A DNA stretch of 5,814 nucleotides from G963674685 sp964591275. Lineage in GTDB: Bacteria; Lernaellota; Lernaellaia; JACKCT01. The DNA lies in assembly GCA_964591275.1 (NCBI GenBank), contig CAZQAE010000137.1, forward strand, positions 1-5,814, in the 5' to 3' direction. Positions 1 through 5,814 of the stretch are shown here, one piece after another. A program made the translations under genes and the position numbers. Position 1 is the stretch's first letter, and each line of letters begins with the position of its first letter. The notes beneath the pieces were generated by a model. That model ran no database searches and was not told the origin of the DNA. It was given only the letters and a program-made list of their open reading frames with translations.

Positions 1-1
1 G

Positions 2-1129
2 GCAATTAACAACCATAGCCAAGCGCCCAGCATCAACAAAGTCAAAATAGCGCCCGGCGACATCGATGCAATAAAACGGGCCGAGCTTCTATTTCGCGGC
101 AACGAAACGGCTTATGACGCCGATCCACGCGTTTCTCAAGTCATCGGCTCGTATTACGACAGCGACAAAATCATCACCATTGCTAACACAGATGGCGTTT
201 TCGTCACGGATCGCCGCCTGATGCAATCGCTGTATTTTCACGTAATCGCTGAAAAAGACGGCGATAGAAGAACCGGATTTTACGGAGGAGGTGGACGTGT
301 AGGCTTTGAATTCTACGACAAACTTTCGCCGGAAATAATAGCCAGGGAAGCGGCGCGACAGGCGACGGCGCAACTTGGCGCACAGGATGCACCCGTCGGA
401 GAACAAACGGTGATCCTTTCAAACGGATGGAGCGGAATTCTCCTCCACGAAGCCATTGGCCACGGCCTTGAAGCGGATTTTATTCGCAAGGGCACCAGTC
501 TTTATACTGGCAAAGTCGGGCAAAAGGTAGCCTCGGAACTATGCACCGTCATCGACGAGGGACAGATCCAGGGAAGACGCGGCAGCCTCAGTGTCGATGA
601 TGAAGGCAGCGCCACGCAAAAGAAAGTCCTTATTGAAAATGGAGTTCTCAAAGGCTATATGTTCGATCGCCTCAACGCAAAACTCATGAACGAAAAAACG
701 ACGGGTTCGGGTCGCCGTGAGTCCTTTAAGCACTACGTGATGCCGCGTATGACCAATACATATCTTGCGCCGGGTGAAAGCGATCCGGCAGACATTATTA
801 AATCCGTCAAAAAAGGATTCTACGCGAAACATTTCGGCGGCGGTCAGGTTGACATCACCAATGGCAACTTCGTGTTCGAAGTCGCTGAAGGTTATCTTAT
901 TGAAAACGGCGAAGTCACAAAGCCTGTCAAGGACGCCACGCTGATCGGCGTGGGGCCGGAGGTTCTGAAGCAGGTGAGCATGGTCGGCAATGACGCTGAA
1001 CTTGATCCGGGAATCGGCACCTGCGGGAAGAATGGTCAATCAGTTCCCGTAGGCGTGGGACTGCCCCATGTCCGTATTGAAAATCTGACAGTCGGCGGAA
1101 CGGATAGCAATATGAAACGGATGGTGTAA
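2..1129 (+). CDS. tldD: TldD zinc metalloprotease subunit, 5'-truncated by window edge
   Basis: This is the catalytic subunit of the TldD/TldE (PmbA) cytoplasmic metalloprotease, family U62, known in E. coli for microcin B17 maturation and CcdA degradation. The frame is open from base 2, before the first in-frame ATG at 221, and the upstream codons read as normal TldD sequence. The gene therefore runs off the left edge, with about 375 residues visible of a usual ~480. The zinc motif HEAIGH (HExxxH) lies at visible residues 149-154 (bases 446-463). A distal Cys, the expected third ligand, lies at visible residue 341 (bases 1022-1024) in GIGTCGKNGQSVPVG. The glycine-rich YGGGGRVGFEF (94-104) and the terminal LTVGGT are also typical of the family. 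The stop TAA is 3 bases before the pmbA start, which suggests translational coupling. No frameshift or missing key residue is seen. Its substrate in this organism cannot be told from the window. Confidence 0.96.
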   Translation, partial: AINNHSQAPSINKVKIAPGDIDAIKRAELLFRGNETAYDADPRVSQVIGSYYDSDKIITIANTDGVFVTDRRLMQSLYFHVIAEKDGDRRTGFYGGGGRVGFEFYDKLSPEIIAREAARQATAQLGAQDAPVGEQTVILSNGWSGILLHEAIGHGLEADFIRKGTSLYTGKVGQKVASELCTVIDEGQIQGRRGSLSVDDEGSATQKKVLIENGVLKGYMFDRLNAKLMNEKTTGSGRRESFKHYVMPRMTNTYLAPGESDPADIIKSVKKGFYAKHFGGGQVDITNGNFVFEVAEGYLIENGEVTKPVKDATLIGVGPEVLKQVSMVGNDAELDPGIGTCGKNGQSVPVGVGLPHVRIENLTVGGTDSNMKRMV

Positions 1130-1132
1130 GCA

Positions 1133-2485
1133 ATGAATAAGCAATCTATCGACATTGCCAAACGATGCGTCGAATTGGCTTTGAAAAGCGGTGCGCGCCA
1201 AGCTGAAGTATTCATGGAAAATGGTCGCAATATGGATGTCACCGCTCGCGATGGCGAAGTGGAGAACATCAAACAAGCGGAGTCTCTCGGCATGGGACTG
1301 CGCATCTTTTCGGGCAAACGCCTTGGCTTCGGTTACACCAGCGACATTTCAGCCAATAGTCTTCCAAATTTCGTCAAGAGCGTCATGGATATGAGCAAAG
1401 TCACCAGCGAAGACGAGTTCAACGATCTTCCCCCAAGTGAAATGCTGAAAAGTAGAGCGGCGACGCCCGAAACTTTCGACAAAAATATCACCGTTCTTAC
1501 GCCGGAATGGGCGGTGAAAACATCCGTGGAGATGGAAAAGGTGTGCAAAGCTTACGATCCGCGCATCAAAACCGTCAGCAACGTCGGCGCGGGCTCCTAT
1601 CTCAGCCAGGTGGCGATTGTCAACTCTTTGGGTCTTGAGGATTTTCGTCAGACGACTTACGTCTGGGCCTACGCCGGTCCGGTCGCTACCGACAAAGACG
1701 GCAATTCACAAGTCGCCTATTATTGGGATGAAAGATGCTTCGCCAGCGACATGACCGCGCCGGAAGCCATTGCGAAAGAAGCGGCAAAGAGAGCTGTGGA
1801 TTCCCTCGGTTCCGACAAGATTCCTTCGGGTGTGATGCCGGTGGTTTTTCATCCAGATATGACAAAGGGATTCATCAGTGGTCTTGTCGGCGCCGTCAAC
1901 GGAGACATGGTGTATAAAAACGCCAGTTTTCTTAGCGACAAACTCGGCGCGAAAATTGCCTCTGATAAAATCACGATCATTGACGATCCTCTGAAGATTC
2001 GCGGCGTTGCCTCCGGCGCTTTCGACGGCGAAGGCGTACCAAAACGGAAGCTGACCATCTTTGACAAAGGGGAACTGAAACTCTTTTTGTATGACGCTTA
2101 TACGGCCGCAAAAGCCAGCGCACGGACAACGGCCAGCGCGGTTCGCGGTTATTCTTCTCTTCCGAGCATCGGCGTATCCAATCTCCTGCTGGAAAGTCGG
2201 GATCAATCACCGGAGAAAATCATCGGCGAGGTGAAGTACGGGCTATACGTCACACGCATGATGGGAAGAGGCGTCAATACTGTCACCGGTGATTATTCGC
2301 GCGGCGCAAAAGGTTTTCTTATTGAAAACGGTGAATTAACAAAACCGGTTCAGGAAGTCACCGTCGCAGCGCACATGAATGACATGCTGATGGGAATCGA
2401 CGCCGTCGGAAACGACCTTGATCTTCGCGGTTCCACCAATGCGCCGACGATTCGATTCGCCGAACTGACCGTCTCAGGAAAATAA
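1133..2485 (+). CDS. pmbA: PmbA/TldE, non-catalytic partner of TldD metalloprotease
   Basis: This 450-residue protein is the length expected for PmbA (TldE), the partner that pairs with TldD to enclose the peptide-cleaving chamber. The N-terminal part (about 1-200) has the family pattern of a Gly-rich sheet with GEVENIKQAESLGMGLRIF near 41-59. The C-terminal part (about 230-450) is paralogous to TldD: GFLIENGELTKPV at 394-406 parallels GYLIENGEVTKPV in TldD. Where TldD has HEAIGH, this protein has roughly SGLVGA at 249-254, so all zinc ligands and the Glu are lost. The Cys-containing loop near the C-terminus is also shortened (GNDLDLRGSTNAP, 427-439). This matches known TldE proteins, which are not catalytic alone. 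The start ATG is 3 bases after the tldD stop; a weak GGATGG at 1119-1124, inside the end of tldD, could serve as ribosome site. The gene ends in adjacent in-frame TAA and TAG stops. Confidence 0.95.
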   Translation: MNKQSIDIAKRCVELALKSGARQAEVFMENGRNMDVTARDGEVENIKQAESLGMGLRIFSGKRLGFGYTSDISANSLPNFVKSVMDMSKVTSEDEFNDLPPSEMLKSRAATPETFDKNITVLTPEWAVKTSVEMEKVCKAYDPRIKTVSNVGAGSYLSQVAIVNSLGLEDFRQTTYVWAYAGPVATDKDGNSQVAYYWDERCFASDMTAPEAIAKEAAKRAVDSLGSDKIPSGVMPVVFHPDMTKGFISGLVGAVNGDMVYKNASFLSDKLGAKIASDKITIIDDPLKIRGVASGAFDGEGVPKRKLTIFDKGELKLFLYDAYTAAKASARTTASAVRGYSSLPSIGVSNLLLESRDQSPEKIIGEVKYGLYVTRMMGRGVNTVTGDYSRGAKGFLIENGELTKPVQEVTVAAHMNDMLMGIDAVGNDLDLRGSTNAPTIRFAELTVSGK

Positions 2486-2486
2486 T

Positions 2487-2492
2487 AGGGAG
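2487..2492 (+). promoter_or_regulatory. Shine-Dalgarno site for the SGNH/TPR gene
   Basis: AGGGAG lies 5 bases upstream of the ATG at 2498, a good match to the anti-Shine-Dalgarno sequence at normal spacing. It overlaps the second pmbA stop codon (TAG, 2486-2488) and supports 2498 as the true start. No promoter-like element fits in the 12-base gap, so transcription is probably read through from tldD-pmbA. Confidence 0.65.
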
Positions 2493-2497
2493 TCCCA

Positions 2498-3961
2498 ATG
2501 AATTGGCGACGAATTTTCAGGATTGCCACATACAATGTCATCCTTATCGCCGCCTTATTCATTGCGGCTGAGATAATCCTGCGGATTTCTATATCTCCGG
2601 TTGAAAAAGTCGTCCGCATAAATTTCGACGACTTCGACCCATATTTTATTAAGGATCCCGCCGATCTGAATTATTGGATTACGAATCCATCGCTCGCCGG
2701 GCCTGAATTTGATCCCACGCGCCAGGACTTTTCCGACAATCGACTCATCATGCGGCAAAGGTTTAGTAATAGTATTCCTGAAAATACTTTTCGTATAATA
2801 GTCATCGGTGCGAGTCCCATTTACGGATCGAGTCTGCCTTCCTGGTACAACCTTTCCACGCAGCTGGCATTGCGTCTCTATCAAGCCCGGCCCGATGTGC
2901 GATTTGAGATTATTGAAACTTCTCGCGAGGATATCGGCGCTGATGAATATGAGTACGCGGCCATACAGACCTCTCCATTTGAGGCGAACCTGATTGTCTG
3001 CTATCCGGGTGGCGCGGTGCCAACTCTCGGAACGGCTGGGATAGACGCTGAGGCGGAAGATTTTGCCGACGATTCGACGCTTCTCTACCTCTTAATGAAA
3101 AGCGAACTATTCCGAGTCATCGTCGGGATTTTCTCACCCGGTCCCGGCAATGAAGTTCCCGGGCACGAACTACCCAACAGGCCGGACCAGTTCGATTTGC
3201 ATACGGCTCGGATGATCGAACAAGTCAAATTATCCGAAATTGCAAATTACAGGAAATTTCTGATCAGAATATTCGATCAATTTAAAAAAGCTGAAAGAAG
3301 GGTTGTGCTCATGACAACGGCAACGAATTTCAGCGACTTTTCGCCGATATGGTCTCTTCACGACAAACCGCTTTCAAAAAAGCAACTCAAATCTTTTGCA
3401 GCGGCCCTGCAAAAAGGCAAAACAGAATGGAGCGCGGGCAGACTTTCGGAAGCGCAAACCGCCGTTATGGACGCAATTTCCATCAGCGACTCATATGCCG
3501 AAGCTCATTTCATTTTGGGAAAAATCCACCAGGCTCTCGGGCGATATGAAGAAGCTAAGACGGAATATATTATCTCCCGTGAAAAAGATTTCAGTCACGA
3601 ACGCATCTTCGCCGAGCCGACCGCGCTCCTCAAATCGGTTGGGCGTGAATATTCTTTCCACATCATCGAGTCAGAAGAACTTCTCGCCGAAAATACCATC
3701 GAGGGCCTGGTCGGGAAAAACTTCTTTCGGGATCACACACATCTCACCGTCCTTGGCTTGGCGATACTGACAAAGCACTTAAGCAATTATATCATTGAAA
3801 ATGTAGCGCTTCCGCCTGTTTCCTCCGCCCGACCGGCGCCGCCAAATCTGCCGGCCTATTCATGGTCGAATGAGAAATATGGTTTGTTCCTTAAGGGTCG
3901 CGCGAATTCTCAATTATCCAACTCCAACGTGCCGCCCAATCCGCCATCGTTCAAACCCTAA
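2498..3961 (+). CDS. Membrane-anchored SGNH-hydrolase-like protein with TPR region
   Basis: The specific function is unknown. This 487-residue protein starts with one hydrophobic segment (about 13-30), probably an uncleaved membrane anchor after the positive MNWRRIFR, which would place the rest outside the cytoplasm. An SGNH-like block I, RIIVIGASPIYGSSLP (99-114), supplies a candidate nucleophile Ser106. A C-terminal block V, FFRDHTHLTVLG (409-420), supplies Asp412 and His415 in DxxH spacing. Where block III normally has G-x-N-D/E, I read CYPGGAVP (168-175), so the oxyanion-hole Asn appears missing. Between these lie NFSDFSPIWSLH (277-288) and two TPR-like helix pairs (about 302-364, clearest from SYAEAHFILGKIHQALGRYEEA at 332-353). 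From memory, this order matches a family of TPR-containing SGNH proteins in environmental bacteria. The tail (439-487) is rich in Pro, Ser and Asn and looks disordered. The gene follows pmbA by 12 bases and is probably cotranscribed. It may be an esterase or O-acyl-handling enzyme, or a degenerate binding protein; activity is not established. Confidence 0.72.
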   Translation: MNWRRIFRIATYNVILIAALFIAAEIILRISISPVEKVVRINFDDFDPYFIKDPADLNYWITNPSLAGPEFDPTRQDFSDNRLIMRQRFSNSIPENTFRIIVIGASPIYGSSLPSWYNLSTQLALRLYQARPDVRFEIIETSREDIGADEYEYAAIQTSPFEANLIVCYPGGAVPTLGTAGIDAEAEDFADDSTLLYLLMKSELFRVIVGIFSPGPGNEVPGHELPNRPDQFDLHTARMIEQVKLSEIANYRKFLIRIFDQFKKAERRVVLMTTATNFSDFSPIWSLHDKPLSKKQLKSFAAALQKGKTEWSAGRLSEAQTAVMDAISISDSYAEAHFILGKIHQALGRYEEAKTEYIISREKDFSHERIFAEPTALLKSVGREYSFHIIESEELLAENTIEGLVGKNFFRDHTHLTVLGLAILTKHLSNYIIENVALPPVSSARPAPPNLPAYSWSNEKYGLFLKGRANSQLSNSNVPPNPPSFKP

Positions 3962-3981
3962 AATATCTATTGGTATTTTAG
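3958..3981. terminator. AT-rich inverted repeat at convergent junction, possible bidirectional terminator
   Basis: The arms are CTAAAATATC (3958-3967) and GGTATTTTAG (3972-3981) around a 4-base loop TATT. Nine of ten positions are Watson-Crick; the remaining one is T-G, a wobble in + strand RNA and an A-C mismatch in - strand RNA. It sits between two convergent genes and includes the TAA of the upstream gene (3959-3961) and the TAG of the opposite gene (3967-3969). The U-rich 3' arm on either strand would suit termination, but the stem is weak in GC and there is no separate T tract, so this is not a textbook intrinsic terminator. Confidence 0.4.
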
Positions 3982-5814
3982 AGATTCACTCAACGGCAAA
4001 TTCGCGGCTTTACGGGCTGGAAATACTCCTGCGCAAACTGACACAATGACAATAGCGACGAATACAACCGCAATCCGCGCAGTCGTATAATGCAAAGGCA
4101 TGGGCCAACCGGCGAGAATCTCGTTGAGCCTCGTCAAATGAATTGTTCCCAACCCGTAGCCGCAAAGCAAACCTACCGTCGCACCGGAAAATCCGAGAAG
4201 GCCCGACTGCGCGAAAAAGATGGCGGCAACCTGCGCGCGCGTTGCTCCCAGCGATCTAATGACGCCGATTTCCCTGGTTCGATCGATTACGCTGGCCATC
4301 AGGTTGTTCACTATGCCGATAAGCGCGATGAAAATCGTAATGATCTCCAGCGAAACGGCCAGTGCGAAAAGCTGATCAATGGCTTCTTGCACAGCATCCT
4401 TGAATTCCCTATTGGTCAATACGAAAAGATTAAACTCAGCGCCGATCATCGCGTCAATGACGCGTCGGACTTTCTGTGGGTCCTTATCCTTTTCCAAATA
4501 GATTTGGAAGGTGTCCACGAGATAATCTTCAAAGGCATTCAGAAACAAGGGTCTATTCAGCATCACCACCCCACTTTCCGAAGTGTAATCCATGACGACG
4601 CCCAAAACAGGGAAGGCGCGTTTTCCTTTCGGAGTATTCAAGGTAATTTCTGCGGCATCTTTCAGGTCTGGAAAATGGACCAGAAGGTTTTGCGTGAGCA
4701 GAACCCCCTCATTATTCAAAAATGCCGATAAGGCCCTGTCCTTATCGCCCTGAACAAATCGAAAACGACTTTCATTAAAATGCGTATTGAAATCGAGCGA
4801 GAGTGCCTGAATCAGCCAGTCTCCATATTGCAAAGGCATCACGCGAACGGGCACCACAGCCTCAACTCCGTTGATCTCCGAAAACCTCTCCTTCATCGCA
4901 GCTTCCATCGGGATACTCGTTCTCGACGCGAAATTCGAAGACGAAGTAACCAACAGATCGGCCTTCAGGGCCTGATCCAGCCAGCTATTAATCTCCGTTT
5001 TGGTCGAATTCATGAACAAGTAAATTTCGAACATAATGGCTACGGCCACCATAAATGCGGCGACGATCATTGATGTTCGCCCAAGATCGCGAAGAATATT
5101 TTCCGAAGAGAGGCGCAGTAAAGGCGAACGAATCGCTCTTGATATCTGCACAAATGTTTTTAGCAGAACGTACATGAACAGAGGCGTGACTGCGACTCCA
5201 AGCATCATCAGGGCAAGCATGGCCATGCGTATTCCGCACAGAGTATTTCCCAATGATGGAACAAACAATCCCGCAGCGACAGCGACAGCCGCCGCAAGCG
5301 CAGCAATGGCCCACCGTCGAATGGAAGCTCCCCTCCCCTGGCTTAAACCGGGACCGAATCGCACAACATCCAGGGGAGAAATTCCGATGGCTCGAAAAGA
5401 AGGCCACATGGCTCCGGCCAGGCTCATGCAAATTCCGATGCCAAGTCCCATCAATATTATTGCCGGATCAAGGGAGGCTTGCGTCGGATTGGCGGGAACG
5501 AAAATACTGCTGGCGCCGCCGACATAATTGAGTACAGCATGTCGACCGGCAGCGAATCCGCCGATGGCTCCGACGCTCGAGCCGACAACACCCATTAAAA
5601 TGGCTTCGATGGTAAACAGACGCCAAATTCCAAAACGCGTCACACCGATCATGCGCAAGATGCCGATTTCGCGCATCCTTTGATAAACCGTCGTCGTGAC
5701 TGTGTTAAAGATAATAAATGCGCCCATGACCGACACAATCAGCGCCATGACGGTCAGACCCATTCGAAAGGACTTCAGCATTGTTTCGACGCCTTCATTT
5801 CTTTGCGCCGGACG
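3967..5814 (-). CDS. ABC transporter permease, MacB/FtsX type with duplicated FtsX domain, 5'-truncated
   Basis: This is the membrane subunit of a type VII (MacB/LolCDE/BceB-like) ABC transporter, a class that moves lipoproteins, lipids, peptides or drugs mechanically from the periplasmic side. The frame is open from the right edge through 11 codons (RPAQRNEGVET) before the first ATG at 5781, and that stretch fits the family, so the true start lies outside the window. Counting from that Met, predicted membrane segments lie near 8-28, 52-76, 107-127, 157-175, 185-208, 235-256, 474-497, 518-545 and 568-587. The periplasmic MacB-like domain is about 257-470. The coupling-helix motif occurs twice, REIGILRMIGVTR (37-49) and REIGVIRSLGATR (503-515), marking two FtsX domains. 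With the missing first segment this gives ten membrane spans, as in YbbP-like permeases, and roughly 200 or more N-terminal residues are absent. An ATPase gene is expected beyond the right edge. The substrate cannot be inferred. Confidence 0.9.
   Translation of the reverse strand, partial: RPAQRNEGVETMLKSFRMGLTVMALIVSVMGAFIIFNTVTTTVYQRMREIGILRMIGVTRFGIWRLFTIEAILMGVVGSSVGAIGGFAAGRHAVLNYVGGASSIFVPANPTQASLDPAIILMGLGIGICMSLAGAMWPSFRAIGISPLDVVRFGPGLSQGRGASIRRWAIAALAAAVAVAAGLFVPSLGNTLCGIRMAMLALMMLGVAVTPLFMYVLLKTFVQISRAIRSPLLRLSSENILRDLGRTSMIVAAFMVAVAIMFEIYLFMNSTKTEINSWLDQALKADLLVTSSSNFASRTSIPMEAAMKERFSEINGVEAVVPVRVMPLQYGDWLIQALSLDFNTHFNESRFRFVQGDKDRALSAFLNNEGVLLTQNLLVHFPDLKDAAEITLNTPKGKRAFPVLGVVMDYTSESGVVMLNRPLFLNAFEDYLVDTFQIYLEKDKDPQKVRRVIDAMIGAEFNLFVLTNREFKDAVQEAIDQLFALAVSLEIITIFIALIGIVNNLMASVIDRTREIGVIRSLGATRAQVAAIFFAQSGLLGFSGATVGLLCGYGLGTIHLTRLNEILAGWPMPLHYTTARIAVVFVAIVIVSVCAGVFPARKAANLPLSESLKYQ

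Noticed and set aside
221..223. ATG at 221 as the start of tldD
   Set aside because: The frame is open to base 2 and the upstream translation (for example ELLFRGNETAYDADPRVSQV) is normal TldD sequence, so the gene simply runs off the window edge.
539..1039. 166-residue - strand open frame opposite tldD
   Set aside because: It is antisense to the strongly conserved catalytic domain of TldD and no independent protein signature is seen.
1706..2206. 166-residue - strand open frame opposite pmbA
   Set aside because: It is entirely antisense to PmbA, with no recognisable domain or start signal.
2483..2488. Adjacent TAA and TAG at the end of pmbA as a readthrough or recoding site
   Set aside because: Tandem stops are common and strengthen termination. 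There is no conserved coding sequence in frame after them, and the next gene has its own start and Shine-Dalgarno.
1..3961. A RiPP or microcin maturation cluster around tldD-pmbA
   Set aside because: No precursor-peptide-like small frame, cyclodehydratase or other modification enzyme is visible. TldD/PmbA pairs are widespread in genomes without such clusters.
4090..4731. 213-residue open frame on the + strand, opposite the permease
   Set aside because: It lies wholly inside the permease gene on the other strand, has a low-complexity charged composition with no recognisable domain, and no convincing ribosome site. It is a shadow frame.
5036..5527. Long + strand open frame opposite the permease N-terminal part
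   Set aside because: It is antisense to membrane-span codons of a clear gene, Ala/Arg/Pro-rich, and resembles no known protein.
5779..5781. ATG (- strand) at 5781 as the start of the permease
   Set aside because: The upstream codons to the window edge are open and fit the FtsX family. Starting here would remove the first membrane span and the first periplasmic domain.

Overview
The window reads as ordinary bacterial chromosome: densely packed genes, balanced base composition, and no transposase, phage gene, tRNA, rRNA, CRISPR array or sizeable repeat. The mix of a TldD/PmbA (TldE) peptidase pair, a membrane-anchored TPR/SGNH-like protein of a type I recall mainly from uncultured or environmental lineages (deltaproteobacterial, planctomycete-like and related phyla), and a large MacB/FtsX-type permease suggests an environmental, probably Gram-negative bacterium. 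I cannot name the phylum with confidence.

Layout. Positions 1-3961 carry three tightly spaced genes on the + strand: the C-terminal three quarters of tldD (cut by the left edge), a complete pmbA/tldE (3 bases after the tldD stop), and a 487-residue protein with an N-terminal membrane anchor, an SGNH-hydrolase-like fold and an embedded TPR region (12 bases after the pmbA stop). The spacing suggests one transcript whose promoter lies left of the window. Positions 3967-5814 carry one gene on the - strand, a multi-pass ABC transporter permease whose N-terminus is cut by the right edge. The two convergent units are separated by only 5 bases. An AT-rich 10-bp inverted repeat at this junction contains both stop codons and may be a shared terminator.

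How the genes work together. TldD carries the complete zinc site (HExxxH plus a distal Cys), while PmbA has lost it. This is the expected asymmetry of the TldD/TldE heterodimeric metalloprotease, which cleaves small or unfolded peptides in the cytoplasm. The third gene is co-directional and probably cotranscribed, but a functional link to the protease is only inferred. It keeps the SGNH nucleophile Ser and the C-terminal DxxH, but appears to lack the usual block III Asn. The permease belongs to a separate transcription unit; its ATPase partner is expected beyond the right edge.

I do not see an obviously new defence, RiPP or mobile system here. The most unusual items are the degenerate SGNH/TPR protein, its placement behind tldD-pmbA, and the stop-codon-spanning palindrome.
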